A stretch of DNA of 64,000 nt from Buttiauxella sp965119215 (GTDB lineage Bacteria > Pseudomonadota > Gammaproteobacteria > Enterobacterales > Enterobacteriaceae): assembly GCA_965119215.1 (NCBI GenBank), contig CBCPKK010000032.1:32700-96699 (forward strand), read 5' to 3'. Shown piece after piece: positions 26,826-36,122 of this stretch. The position numbers and the translations under genes are program-made. The number at the start of each line of letters is the position of its first letter. The first letter of the stretch is position 1. A model generated the notes under the pieces. It was not told the DNA's origin. It did not search any database and saw only the letters and a list, made by a program, of their open reading frames with translations.

Positions 26826-27938
26826 ATGAACTCTCAATCCCAGGCAAGCAAATCCCCCGAGCAGCTGCGCGCTATGGTCGCCGGGACACTGGCCAATTTT
26901 CAGCACCCAACCCTCAAGCACAATCTGACTGCCCTTAAAGCACTGCATCATGTCGCGATGTTAGATGACACGCTGCACGTTGAATTGTTGATGCCGTTCG
27001 TCTGGCGTAGTGGTTTTGAAGCGCTGCAAGAGCAATGCAGCTCAGATTTGCTGCGTATCACCGGGGCGAAAGCGGTGGACTGGAAACTCAGCCACAATAT
27101 TGCCACCTTAAAACGTGTGAAAAATCACCCCGGCATCAGCGGCGTGAAGAACATTATTGCGGTGAGCTCCGGTAAAGGCGGCGTGGGTAAATCGAGCACG
27201 GCGGTGAACCTTGCGCTGGCGCTAATCGCCGAAGGGGCGAAAGTCGGCATTCTGGATGCCGATATCTACGGCCCATCAATTCCTACCATGTTGGGAGCAG
27301 AACACGAGCGCCCAACATCACCAGACGGCACGCACATGACGCCAATTATGGCGCACGGCCTGGCAACCAATTCCATCGGTTACCTGGTGACGGATGAAAA
27401 CGCTATGGTGTGGCGCGGCCCGATGGCCAGCAAAGCGCTGATGCAAATGCTGCAAGAAACCATGTGGCCGGATCTGGATTATCTGGTGCTGGATATGCCA
27501 CCAGGCACCGGCGACATTCAGTTAACGCTGGCGCAAAACATTCCGGTAACGGGGGCTGTTGTCGTGACAACGCCACAAGATATTGCGCTGATTGATGCAC
27601 GCAAAGGTATTGTGATGTTTGAGAAAGTAGATGTGCCCGTTTTGGGTATCGTCGAAAACATGAGCATGCACATTTGCAGCAACTGCGGCCATCACGAACC
27701 GATTTTCGGTACCGGTGGCGCACAGAAACTGGCCGACCAATACCACACGAAACTGCTAGGCCAGATGCCGCTGCATATCACGTTGCGTGAAGATCTCGAT
27801 GCCGGAAAGCCGACGGTAATCAACCGCCCGGAAAGCGAATTTACCGCGATTTATCGCCAACTGGCAGGAAGCGTTGCAGCACAGCTTTACTGGGAAGGTG
27901 AAGTGATCCCGGCTGATATTGCGTTCCGAGCTGTTTGA
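26826..27938 (+). CDS. mrp: Iron-sulfur cluster carrier protein Mrp (ApbC)
   Basis: Mrp is a P-loop ATPase of the MinD/ParA superfamily that carries and transfers iron-sulfur clusters in the cytoplasm. The 370-residue protein has a Walker A with the deviant lysine (SSGKGGVGKSS, near residue 115). It also has the CxxC cluster-binding motif in HICSNCGHHEP near residue 280. AAGGAG precedes ATG 26826. Three bases after the stop begins the palindromic repeat at 27941. Confidence 0.96.
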   Translation: MNSQSQASKSPEQLRAMVAGTLANFQHPTLKHNLTALKALHHVAMLDDTLHVELLMPFVWRSGFEALQEQCSSDLLRITGAKAVDWKLSHNIATLKRVKNHPGISGVKNIIAVSSGKGGVGKSSTAVNLALALIAEGAKVGILDADIYGPSIPTMLGAEHERPTSPDGTHMTPIMAHGLATNSIGYLVTDENAMVWRGPMASKALMQMLQETMWPDLDYLVLDMPPGTGDIQLTLAQNIPVTGAVVVTTPQDIALIDARKGIVMFEKVDVPVLGIVENMSMHICSNCGHHEPIFGTGGAQKLADQYHTKLLGQMPLHITLREDLDAGKPTVINRPESEFTAIYRQLAGSVAAQLYWEGEVIPADIAFRAV

Positions 27939-27940
27939 TG

Positions 27941-28033
27941 TGACTCCCACCCAACCTCCCCCTTGCCAGGGGGAGGAGTTAAAGGCGCTATTCTGCTCCC
28001 TCCCTTGACAAGGGGAGGGTTGGGGTGGGGTCA
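27941..28033 (+). repeat. Palindromic intergenic repeat, copy A
   Basis: This approximately 93-bp element runs from TGACTCCCACCCAACC to GGGTTGGGGTGGGGTCA. Its outer arms are inverted (TGAC...CCACCCAAC against TTGGGGTGG..TCA), and two inner C-rich/G-rich hairpins flank GTTAAAGGCGCTA. The reverse complement of 37927-38007 matches it nearly base for base across the core, including AAAGGCGCTA and CTCCTCCCTCCC or its variant. It is therefore a dispersed repeat of REP or MITE type rather than a simple terminator. It lies between converging mrp and a GNAT gene, and it supplies the last codons of the latter. Confidence 0.8.
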
Positions 28034-28449
28034 GTAAATTGCATCAAAAAATACTCGCCATTCTCACTATCCCCGCGTGACTCAATACGCCAGCCGTGCC
28101 GCTGGTAAAACTCAACCGCAGACTGATTTTTCACCAGGCATTTTAGCTCTCCGGTTCCGGTAAACTCCGCCTGCACCTTTGCCAGCAGTGCATGGCCGGC
28201 CTGTTTTCCCTGGTGCTTTTGCGCCACATACAGGTTATGCAGGAAGTTATCGGCTACCCAGACAGAAGCGAAACCCAGCAACTCTCCGTCGTCCTCTATT
28301 ATCCAAATTTGCTCATTTTGAGTGGCTTTATCAAAATCTTCTGCTTGCCACGCACGGCTATCAAGCCACGGCCAGGCGCTGCGGCGTGTGTGTAAATATA
28401 AGGTCTGTAACTGCTGGCGATCGTTCTCTTCAAAAGCTCGAATAAGCAA
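27988..28449 (-). CDS. GNAT-family N-acetyltransferase
   Basis: This 153-residue cytosolic protein has the GNAT fold: the N-terminal IRAFEENDRQQLQTLYLHTRRSAWPWLD, the strand before the acetyl-CoA site (FLHNLYVAQKHQGKQAGHALL, a variant of the Q/RxxGxG/A motif) and a C-terminal NQSAVEFYQRHGWRIE segment typical of the family. The substrate is unknown. The natural domain ends near MQFT. The last 14 residues (DPTPTLPLSREGAE) and the TAG stop are encoded by the palindromic repeat, so the original C-terminus has been replaced or extended. Confidence 0.85.
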   Translation of the reverse strand: MLIRAFEENDRQQLQTLYLHTRRSAWPWLDSRAWQAEDFDKATQNEQIWIIEDDGELLGFASVWVADNFLHNLYVAQKHQGKQAGHALLAKVQAEFTGTGELKCLVKNQSAVEFYQRHGWRIESRGDSENGEYFLMQFTDPTPTLPLSREGAE

Positions 28450-28586
28450 AATGAGTGACTCCTTCCTGAGTAAACCTTGTAATTATGGGGACTAAATCAA
28501 AAATTATTGAAACCCTTCAAAGAAAGTTAAGCCGCTTCACTGTATGCTCCGCCGCTTTTATACCCTCTGTGCGGCGAGCGCCAAAA

Positions 28587-30275
28587 ATGTACGAATTTAA
28601 CCTGGTGTTACTGCTACTTCAGCAGATGTGTGTCTATCTGGTCATCGCCTGGTTGATGAGCAAAACGCGGCTGTTTATACCGCTGATGCAGGTCACGGTA
28701 CGTTTACCACACAAGTTACTTTGCTACGTCACTTTTTCCATCTTCTGCATTATGGGCACCTATTTTGGCCTTCACATTGACGACTCGATCGCCAATACAA
28801 GAGCGATTGGTGCAGTGATGGGTGGGTTGCTCGGTGGGCCATTAGTTGGCGGGTTGGTAGGGTTAACCGGTGGTTTGCACCGTTATTCGATGGGGGGAAT
28901 GACCGCGCTGAGCTGCATGTTTTCAACCATTGTTGAAGGGCTGTTGGGTGGATTGTTACACCGCTTGTTGATTCGCCGTGGGCGCAGCGATTTGCTGTTT
29001 AACCCGCTGACCGCAGGCGGTATTACGTTAGTGGCTGAAATTTTCCAGATGGGCATTATCCTGCTGATTGCCCGCCCGTTTACCGACGCGCTGCATCTGG
29101 TGAAAAGCATTGCCGCTCCAATGGTGGTGACCAATACCGTGGGTGCCGCGTTGTTCATGCGCATTCTGCTCGACAAGCGCGCGATGCTTGAGAAATACAC
29201 CTCTGCATTTTCCGCCACTGCGCTGAAAGTAGCCGCCTCCACCGAAGGGATATTGCGCCAGGGCTTTAACCAGGAAAACAGCATGAAAGTGGCGCAGGTG
29301 CTGCATCAGGAGCTGGATATCGGCGCGGTCGCTATTACCGATAATGAAAAACTGCTGGCGTTTACCGGCATTGGCGCAGACCACCATTTGCCCGGCCGAC
29401 CGATCTCTTCTGACTATACCTGGCAGGCGATTGAACGTGGCGAAGTGGTTTATGCCGATGGCAACGAAGTGCCGTATCGTTGCTCGCTGCACCCAAATTG
29501 CAAGCTGGGCTCCACGCTGGTTATTCCTCTATATGGTGAAAATAGCCGCGTGATCGGCACCATCAAATTGTATGAAGCGAAAAACCGCCTGTTCAGTTCG
29601 ATTAACCGCACGTTGGGCGAAGGCATTGCGCAATTGCTATCCGCGCAGATTCTGGCGGGTCAGTACGAGCGGCAAAAACAGATGCTAACGCAGTCGGAAA
29701 TCAAACTGTTGCACGCGCAGGTGAACCCGCATTTCCTGTTTAACGCCCTGAACACGCTGGTGGCGGTTATCCGCCGCGATAACGAACAGGCGTGCCAGCT
29801 GGTGCAATATCTTTCAACATTCTTCCGTAAAAACTTAAAACGCCCCAGTGAGATAGTGACGCTTGCCGATGAAATCGAGCATGTGAATGCCTATCTGCAA
29901 ATAGAGCAGGCGCGTTTTCAGACTCGTTTGCGCGTGCAGTTGAACGTACCGCAGGCGCTGGCACAGGTACGGCTACCCGCTTTCACTTTGCAGCCCATCG
30001 TCGAAAACGCCATCAAACACGGGACTTCTCAGTTGCTCGGCGTTGGCGAAATTACCGTGGATGCCTGCCAGCAAGGCGAGCATCTGCACTTATCCATCGA
30101 AGATAACGCCGGTTTGTACCAGGAAAACCCCAGTGCCAGCGGGCTGGGCATGAGCCTGGTGGATAAACGCCTCCGCGCCCGTTATGGCGACGACTGCGGC
30201 ATTAAAGTGGATTTTGAGAGCGACCGATTTACCCGCATTACCCTACGTTTACCTCTGGAGGAAACCCCATGTTAA
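28587..30275 (+). CDS. btsS: Sensor histidine kinase BtsS (pyruvate sensing)
   Basis: BtsS (YehU) is an inner-membrane LytS-type kinase that in E. coli binds extracellular pyruvate with high affinity. The 562-residue protein has an N-terminal multi-helix LYT domain with the GLHIDDSIANTRAIGAVMGGLLGGP motif, a GAF domain in the middle, and a His_kinase/HATPase module. The phosphorylated residue is His382 in QVNPHFLFNALN, the same number as in E. coli. The nucleotide-binding segment is ENAIKHGTSQL. ATG 28587 gives the E. coli N-terminus (MYEFNLVLLLLQQM); an upstream in-frame start is rejected. It overlaps btsR by seven bases. Confidence 0.96.
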   Translation: MYEFNLVLLLLQQMCVYLVIAWLMSKTRLFIPLMQVTVRLPHKLLCYVTFSIFCIMGTYFGLHIDDSIANTRAIGAVMGGLLGGPLVGGLVGLTGGLHRYSMGGMTALSCMFSTIVEGLLGGLLHRLLIRRGRSDLLFNPLTAGGITLVAEIFQMGIILLIARPFTDALHLVKSIAAPMVVTNTVGAALFMRILLDKRAMLEKYTSAFSATALKVAASTEGILRQGFNQENSMKVAQVLHQELDIGAVAITDNEKLLAFTGIGADHHLPGRPISSDYTWQAIERGEVVYADGNEVPYRCSLHPNCKLGSTLVIPLYGENSRVIGTIKLYEAKNRLFSSINRTLGEGIAQLLSAQILAGQYERQKQMLTQSEIKLLHAQVNPHFLFNALNTLVAVIRRDNEQACQLVQYLSTFFRKNLKRPSEIVTLADEIEHVNAYLQIEQARFQTRLRVQLNVPQALAQVRLPAFTLQPIVENAIKHGTSQLLGVGEITVDACQQGEHLHLSIEDNAGLYQENPSASGLGMSLVDKRLRARYGDDCGIKVDFESDRFTRITLRLPLEETPC

Positions 30276-30997
30276 AAGTGCTGATTGTCGATGACGAGCC
30301 GCTGGCGCGTGAAAATCTGCGAATAATGCTGCAAAACGAGCCTGATCTTTCAATCGTGGGGGAGTGTGGTAATGCGGTGGAAGCCATTGGTGCCGTGCAT
30401 CGTTTACACCCGGATGTGGTGTTTTTAGATATACAAATGCCACGTATCAGCGGGCTGGAAATGGCGAGCATGCTCGATCCTGATCAGCGGCCTTACATTG
30501 TGTTTCTCACCGCTTTTGACGAATACGCGGTGCAGGCTTTTGAAGAACATGCTTTCGACTATTTACTCAAGCCCATCGACAGCAAAAGACTGGAGAAAAC
30601 CTTGCACCGCCTGCGCCATGAACGTGTCGATCAGGATATGACGCTGCTTGCGCCAAACCAGGAAGATCTAAAATTTATTCCCTGTACCGGCCAGAGCCGT
30701 ATTTATCTGCTGCAAATGAACGATGTGATGTTTGCCAGCAGCCGGATGAGCGGCGTGTATGTTACTAACGCGCAAGGCGCCGAAGGTTTTACCGAGCTAA
30801 CGTTACGCACGTTGGAAAGCCGCACGCCATTGGTGCGCTGCCATCGGCAATACCTGGTGAATATGGCGCATCTCAAAGAGATCCGCTTTGAAGAGGGTGG
30901 GCAAGCTGAACTGATGCTGCGCGACGGGCAATCTGTTCCGGTCAGCCGCCGCTATCTAAAGAGCCTGAAAGAGGCGTTGGGGCTGAAAGCTGTGTAG
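30269..30997 (+). CDS. btsR: Response regulator BtsR (LytTR type)
   Basis: BtsR (YehT) is the partner of BtsS and in E. coli activates the pyruvate transporter gene btsT (yjiY). The 242-residue protein has a receiver domain with phospho-acceptor Asp54 (VVFLDIQMP) and Lys in LLKPIDSKRL. A C-terminal LytTR DNA-binding domain follows (LVRCHRQYLVNMAHLKEIR). The ATG lies within the end of btsS (ATGTTAA), so the two are translationally coupled. A CstA-family transporter of the same superfamily as BtsT lies 7 kb downstream. Confidence 0.96.
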   Translation: MLKVLIVDDEPLARENLRIMLQNEPDLSIVGECGNAVEAIGAVHRLHPDVVFLDIQMPRISGLEMASMLDPDQRPYIVFLTAFDEYAVQAFEEHAFDYLLKPIDSKRLEKTLHRLRHERVDQDMTLLAPNQEDLKFIPCTGQSRIYLLQMNDVMFASSRMSGVYVTNAQGAEGFTELTLRTLESRTPLVRCHRQYLVNMAHLKEIRFEEGGQAELMLRDGQSVPVSRRYLKSLKEALGLKAV

Positions 30998-31068
30998 TAT
31001 TTATGTCATTACTGCCACATCCCTATATACTGCCCGCTTTCAAGATTTGGAACGAGAGAATCACCACT

Positions 31069-31545
31069 ATGATGAATAACGATGTATTACGCAGCGTGCG
31101 CTACATGCTGAATTTGGGTAACGACGATATGGTGAAAATTTTCGCCCTGACCGACACGGCCGTTACCCCAGAGCAAATTGTTACCTGGACTAAAAAAGAA
31201 GACGAAGAGAACTTCAAACTTTGCCCTGACATCCTGATGGCAAACTTCCTTAACGGCCTGATTTACTTCAAGCGCGGCAAGGACGACAGCAAGCCAGCAC
31301 CAAAAATTGAACGCAAGATGACCAATAACATCATCCTGAAAAAACTGCGTATTGCGTTTGATTTGAAAACTGACGACGTGCTGGAAATCATGACCAGCCA
31401 GGAATTTCGCATCTCCATGCCGGAAATCACGGCGATGATGCGCGCACCCGAGAACAAAAACTTCCGCGAATGTGGCGACCAGTTCCTGCGCTACTTCCTG
31501 CGTGGGTTAACCGCACGCGTTCACGTGGATAAAAAACCAAAGTGA
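31069..31545 (+). CDS. yehS: DUF1456 family protein YehS
   Basis: YehS is a cytoplasmic protein of unknown function, built of two repeats of the DUF1456 fold. Each repeat contains an LRSVRYMLNLGNDDMVKIF or LKKLRIAFDLKTDDVLEIM segment. It is 158 residues against 156 in E. coli, and lies directly after btsSR as there. The start is placed at 31069, after GAGAG; the second ATG at 31072 is equally possible. A hairpin with a trailing A/T-rich end separates it from the converging XdhC gene. Confidence 0.9.
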   Translation: MMNNDVLRSVRYMLNLGNDDMVKIFALTDTAVTPEQIVTWTKKEDEENFKLCPDILMANFLNGLIYFKRGKDDSKPAPKIERKMTNNIILKKLRIAFDLKTDDVLEIMTSQEFRISMPEITAMMRAPENKNFRECGDQFLRYFLRGLTARVHVDKKPK

Positions 31546-31551
31546 TCGTTG

Positions 31552-31582
31552 GGCGGGTAAGCGCAACGCGCAGCCCGCCAAA
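31552..31582. terminator. Hairpin between yehS and the XdhC-family gene
   Basis: TTGGGCGGG is matched by CCCGCCAAAAA across a GC-rich loop, between converging genes. On the minus strand the TTTTTGGCGGGC arm comes first, and there is no long T-run on the plus strand, so this is a plausible but weak terminator. Confidence 0.5.
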
Positions 31583-31584
31583 AA

Positions 31585-32553
31585 TTAACCCCGCGCTTCG
31601 TTTTTCATCTTCACGATATCTGCCATCACCGCCAGGGCAATTTCTGCTGGTGTTTTGCTGCCCAGCGGCAAACCGATAGGCGCGTGAATACGTTCAAGCT
31701 GAGCCGGGTTTAATTCCGCAATTTTCTGCAAACGCTCCAGCCTTCGCGTACTGTTCTTTTGTGACCCCATCGCCCCAATGTAAAACGCAGGTGTATTCAC
31801 CGCTTCCATCATCGTCAGGTCATCCATACGCGGATCGTGCGTTAGCGCGACAATTGCCGTGTTGGCGTGGCACGCGTGTTGTTCGAGATAGTTCGCGGGA
31901 AATTGCTTGAGCAGCGTAATGTCAGATTTAAGGGAAGCGGCGAAATTTTCTAACGCATCCGGGCGATTCTCGCAAACCAGCACTTCAAAACCCAATGAAC
32001 GGGCAAAGTCGGCGCAGTACAGCGCCACGCTCGACAGCCCGGCAATCAGCAAACGCGGTGCTGCGGCAACATGCACCGTAACCTGCTGCCCATTACGTTC
32101 GACCTGGGTGATATCGGCAAATTCGGTGACTTCAAGATGGCGGCACGGTTCGGGAAGCGTGAGGCATTTTTGCAATGCAAAATGGCCGTTCAGTGCGTCA
32201 GCCATTTTTTCGAGATACTGCACATTCCCAATGGTCGCCGGTAAATATTCAACCAGAATATCCAGAACGCCACCGCACGGCAGCGCGATACCCGGTTCCA
32301 GGCCACCTTCACCATAACGCACAATCTGGCTGGCTTGCAGATATTCACCCTGGGCAATACGCTGCAAAAAATCCTCTTCGACACAACCGCCTGAAAGCGA
32401 ACCGCAAAAGCGTCCCTCGGCAGTGGCAGCCATCAACGCACCGGGTGAGCGGGGCGAAGAACCAAAGGTATTTAACACCGTACACAACCAGACAGGTTGC
32501 TGAACAAGCCACTCATGCGCCTGGCGGATCACACTGATATCAAGATGCTGCAT
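31585..32553 (-). CDS. XdhC-family molybdenum cofactor maturation protein
   Basis: XdhC proteins bind molybdenum cofactor, promote its sulfuration and insert it into xanthine-dehydrogenase-family enzymes. The 322-residue protein has the N-terminal XdhC/CoxI domain (VLNTFGSSPRSPGALMAATAEGRFCGSLSGGCVEEDF) and a C-terminal Rossmann-type domain (LLIAGLSSVALYCADFARSLGFEVLVCENRP; IGAMGSQKNSTRRLERL). ATG 32553 fits the family start; an upstream frame extension is rejected. It overlaps the MocA-like gene by 14 bases and is divergent from the molybdenum hydroxylase operon, its evident client. Confidence 0.9.
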   Translation of the reverse strand: MQHLDISVIRQAHEWLVQQPVWLCTVLNTFGSSPRSPGALMAATAEGRFCGSLSGGCVEEDFLQRIAQGEYLQASQIVRYGEGGLEPGIALPCGGVLDILVEYLPATIGNVQYLEKMADALNGHFALQKCLTLPEPCRHLEVTEFADITQVERNGQQVTVHVAAAPRLLIAGLSSVALYCADFARSLGFEVLVCENRPDALENFAASLKSDITLLKQFPANYLEQHACHANTAIVALTHDPRMDDLTMMEAVNTPAFYIGAMGSQKNSTRRLERLQKIAELNPAQLERIHAPIGLPLGSKTPAEIALAVMADIVKMKNEARG

Positions 32554-33136
32554 GATTATTTTCACTCCGTTGAGCCAGTTGCGACGGCAGGTCGATGTCG
32601 CGCTGCGAATCGGCGTCATCAACATCAATCAAATGCACCGTTTCACCGCGTAGTAATTCACGCGCACCGTTATCACCAGATAGCTGACAAAGTTTCTCGT
32701 AGTAGCCGTGGGCAAACCCTACCGGATGGCCTGGTTGCTGGTTAGCGCAAGGCCGCACCAGCGTGTGGGATCCCAGTGCATCGGCCACTTGTACAAATAC
32801 AGCAGGCGGAACAAAAGGCATATCAGCCAGATGAATTAACCAGCCATGCCAGTGCGGCGTTGCGCAAACCCCTGCGGCGATGGACTCGCCCAGGCCTGCG
32901 CTATCAATAAGCGTAAAAGGAATCTGCTGCTCGAGGCACAGCTGTTGAACCTGAGTATTCTCCGGGCGAGTCACAACATGCACGGCCAGACCTGATGCCT
33001 GTGCATGATGCAGCGTTTGCGCAAAAACAGTGTCGTCGTTGAGCAACGCATTGAGTTTGTTGCCTTTCCCGCCTGCTTTTCTGAAGCGTTCAGCTCGCCC
33101 TGCGGCGGTGATGATAATGCCCGGCTTCATGCTCAA
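32540..33136 (-). CDS. MocA-like molybdenum cofactor nucleotidyltransferase
   Basis: This 198-residue protein has an NTP-transferase fold: IIITAAGRAERFRKAGGKGNKLNALL is the nucleotide-binding loop with its conserved Lys, and HLADMPFVPP carries the metal-binding Asp. MocA in E. coli attaches CMP to molybdopterin, forming the cytosine dinucleotide cofactor used by periplasmic enzymes of the xanthine oxidase family. The tight link to an XdhC gene and to a divergent enzyme of that family supports the same role here. It is first in a two-gene operon with the XdhC gene. Confidence 0.85.
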   Translation of the reverse strand: MSMKPGIIITAAGRAERFRKAGGKGNKLNALLNDDTVFAQTLHHAQASGLAVHVVTRPENTQVQQLCLEQQIPFTLIDSAGLGESIAAGVCATPHWHGWLIHLADMPFVPPAVFVQVADALGSHTLVRPCANQQPGHPVGFAHGYYEKLCQLSGDNGARELLRGETVHLIDVDDADSQRDIDLPSQLAQRSENNHAAS

Positions 33137-33332
33137 GATTGATTCCTCAATACTTTTTTGTTGCGCGACAATTACGTTAATTTGCGCAACAATGTTTTTT
33201 TTATGAAAATGAGATGTTAATTCTCACATGGTTTAGCTTAAATGCATATACTTATAATCACTACGGAGATGTAATTAAAATACGCTCAAGTAGTTAAAAA
33301 AAAAGACAATAAAAATTTAAATGGGATGTTTT

Positions 33333-36122
33333 ATGAGCAATTTTAATCCATCACGGCGTCGTTTTATTAAAAGCGCTGTAGTAGCAGGGGTCGCGGTTTA
33401 TCTCGCTCCGCTTTATAGCCGCGCCTATGCCGCATTATTTGAAGAAAAGATCCTTCTTGCCCCGAACTGGGATGCGAAAAACAAACGCATCCGTTTTAGA
33501 ATCGACGGGCAATCAAAAGTGATGGGGCATAAAGTCTTCGCGCGTGATATTCGTGCCGTAGACATGCCGCACTGGCCGCAGAAACAGGCGCACGCCTTTA
33601 TTTTGCGCACCACCAAAGCCGACAGATTGTTTAGCGGCATTGACCTCTCTTTGCTGGGCGACGATTTACAGCCTGACCGTCTGGTCACCGCTGAAGATTT
33701 GGCGCGAGATGGCCTGGCGTTCCCGGCGTTTTATGGCGAAGACATGCTGCTGCCAACCGGCAAAACTCCGGCATATCTCGGCCAGGCCGTTGCCATTTTG
33801 GTTTACCACGACTTTGCCCGTTTCCGCTTTGCCAAAGACAAACTGAAATTCAAAGATGAAGTTATCCAGTACGGTGCCGAAACCGGGCCGCTGGAGCGCG
33901 ACCCGTGGGGAACCTTCCGCTTTGTGCGCGTGGGTGGGGCGACTTCACAAGACGATGACAAGTTCTCCAGCCTGAAAGATATGCCTATCTTCCCGCTTTC
34001 AATGAGACGGCACCTGCCGGTTTGGCCGGAAGGACGCGAAGGCGGCAAGCTGGATGAAGAGGGCATGTATTACGCGGGGCAAATATCCGACGAACTGAAG
34101 AACCCACCGGAAGACTGGCTGGTACTGCAACGCCGCTACACCACGCAATCTATCGACACCGCAGCGCTTGAACCAGATAACGCCAACGGCTGGTTCGACG
34201 AAGCCACCCAAACGCTACATCTTGTGATCCCTACGCAGTCCCCGCAGGAAGTGGCCGACGAAATGCCGCGCATGCTGGCAAAACGTACCCAGCCGGTAAA
34301 ACAACTGATACTGCATCCGTGTTACACGGTGGGTTACGGCTCCAAAGATCACTATAACTTCCCGTACTACGGCGCAGTGGCGGCAATGTATGGCGACGGG
34401 CATCCGGTGCGCCTTGCCAACGACCGTTACGAGCAGTTCCAGAGTTCGCTCAAACGCCACGCGTTTGACATGGATTACACCATCGCGGTGAATAAAAAGA
34501 CCGGCATCCTGCAATCATTCTTCGGTGAAATGACCGCTAACGGCGGCGGGCGCAGCAACTTTACCCCGTCCGTGTCGATGGTTGGCGCGACGGCGGCACA
34601 ATCAATTTACTACTTCCCGAAAAGTGATTTATCGGCTGTTGGCGTGGCTTCCCGCGCTATCGACGCCGGTTCTGCTCGCGGTTACGGCACGCTGCAAAGC
34701 ATGGCAGCTACGGAAATGATGGTTGATGAAATCGCCGCAGCACTGAATATCGATCCGATTGAATTTCGCATGCGCAACGCGCTGAAATCTGGCATGAAAA
34801 ACACCCAGGGTGCGATCCCTGCCGGGGCGATTCGTGTTGACGAAGTGCTGGCGAAAGCGGCGAAAAACGAAATCTGGCTGAAACGTGCAGAACGCAAAAC
34901 TGAATTTGAACTGAAAAACCCAGGCAAACGCTACGGCGTGGGCTTTGGTTGCGTGCAGAAAGACTTTGGCACGGGCGCTGAAACCTCGTTTGCCCGTGTA
35001 GAAGTTAACGCTGATGGGCGCATTACTTTGCACCACAGCGGCGCGGAAATGGGCACCGGCATGTCAACGTCGCAATCCGTACTTTGCGCACAATGGCTGG
35101 GTAAACCGGCAGACGAGGCGCATTTCTCCGTCACTGACTGGAGTTCTTTGCCGATTGTCACCAGCGGCGACCCGTACATTATGTCGCAGGAAGAACAGGA
35201 CAAACTGGCCGCCAATCCGGCCTGGTCCCCGTCTTACTGCTCACCATCCAGCGCCAGTAACTCTGCCTATTACTTCTCGCACAGCACGCGTGAAGCGGCG
35301 CGTTTAGTCTTTGAACAAGGCTTATGGCCTGCGGCAATGGCTATCTGGACTACCGGCATTGGTGGCGGCCAGGCGGCTCCATTAGTGGTGCGCATTGAAG
35401 ACGCCCGTTGGGTGGAAGGCGGCTTAACCGCTGCCGGAATGGAAGTTTTAGATCTTAAATTGCTGGCGAAAAAAGCCCACGAAATGGGGCTGATGACCGG
35501 TGCCGTGGTTCACGTATTTAACCGCTGGCAGTGGGCAGAAGCCGATTTTGTTCTTAACCAACAAAGTAAACGTATTCCGATTGATGGCCTGGCGGTGCGC
35601 TACGGTGACGGTGAGTTCGCCACGCTTGCTCGCGCACATGTCTATTATCCGCCAACGCAGCGAAACAATGCTGCGGTGACGTACTACAGCGCTGTCGGCA
35701 CGCTGGCAGAAGTGGCTGTAAGCCTCGCAACCGGTGAAGTCGAACTGCTCAACCATCACTCTATTATGGAGTGCGGCAACTTAATCGTGCCGGAACTGGT
35801 GTCCGGGCAGTTGCAGGGCGGCCTGGCGATGGGTATCGGCCACGCGCTACACGAATATTTACCTCTTTACGAAGACGGACCAGGTAACGGGACATGGAAC
35901 TTCAACCGTTATCACATGCCGCGCGCAAGCGATGTTGCGGTCTGGAAACAGACTGGCGATGTGCTGCCTGCGCTCTCGGAAACCGACCCGCCAAAAGGTA
36001 TGGCTGAGGTCGTGATGATCCCGGTTGTCGCAGCCCTGGTTAACGCCATCGCCGATGCCACCGGCCACCGTTTCCGTGATTTGCCCGTCCGTGCTGAAAA
36101 TATTCGTGAGGTATTACCATGA
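33333..36122 (+). CDS. Molybdopterin-dependent dehydrogenase large subunit, xanthine oxidase family, Tat-exported
   Basis: The 929-residue subunit binds the molybdenum cofactor of an enzyme of the isoquinoline 1-oxidoreductase/aldehyde dehydrogenase branch. It starts with a twin-arginine signal (SRRRFIKSAVVAGVAVYLAP), so it is folded with cofactor and then sent to the periplasm. Cofactor-binding segments include GGRSNFTP, SARGYGTLQSMAATEMMVDEIA, GAEMGTGMSTSQSVLCAQ and GIGHALHEYLPLYEDGPGNGTWNF. The conserved active-site Glu is in PKGMAEVVMIPVVAALVNAI. The substrate is unknown. ATG 33333 begins the Tat signal, with GGGATG upstream. The stop overlaps the 2Fe-2S subunit start (ATGA). Cofactor genes lie divergently upstream. 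Confidence 0.92.
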   Translation: MSNFNPSRRRFIKSAVVAGVAVYLAPLYSRAYAALFEEKILLAPNWDAKNKRIRFRIDGQSKVMGHKVFARDIRAVDMPHWPQKQAHAFILRTTKADRLFSGIDLSLLGDDLQPDRLVTAEDLARDGLAFPAFYGEDMLLPTGKTPAYLGQAVAILVYHDFARFRFAKDKLKFKDEVIQYGAETGPLERDPWGTFRFVRVGGATSQDDDKFSSLKDMPIFPLSMRRHLPVWPEGREGGKLDEEGMYYAGQISDELKNPPEDWLVLQRRYTTQSIDTAALEPDNANGWFDEATQTLHLVIPTQSPQEVADEMPRMLAKRTQPVKQLILHPCYTVGYGSKDHYNFPYYGAVAAMYGDGHPVRLANDRYEQFQSSLKRHAFDMDYTIAVNKKTGILQSFFGEMTANGGGRSNFTPSVSMVGATAAQSIYYFPKSDLSAVGVASRAIDAGSARGYGTLQSMAATEMMVDEIAAALNIDPIEFRMRNALKSGMKNTQGAIPAGAIRVDEVLAKAAKNEIWLKRAERKTEFELKNPGKRYGVGFGCVQKDFGTGAETSFARVEVNADGRITLHHSGAEMGTGMSTSQSVLCAQWLGKPADEAHFSVTDWSSLPIVTSGDPYIMSQEEQDKLAANPAWSPSYCSPSSASNSAYYFSHSTREAARLVFEQGLWPAAMAIWTTGIGGGQAAPLVVRIEDARWVEGGLTAAGMEVLDLKLLAKKAHEMGLMTGAVVHVFNRWQWAEADFVLNQQSKRIPIDGLAVRYGDGEFATLARAHVYYPPTQRNNAAVTYYSAVGTLAEVAVSLATGEVELLNHHSIMECGNLIVPELVSGQLQGGLAMGIGHALHEYLPLYEDGPGNGTWNFNRYHMPRASDVAVWKQTGDVLPALSETDPPKGMAEVVMIPVVAALVNAIADATGHRFRDLPVRAENIREVLP

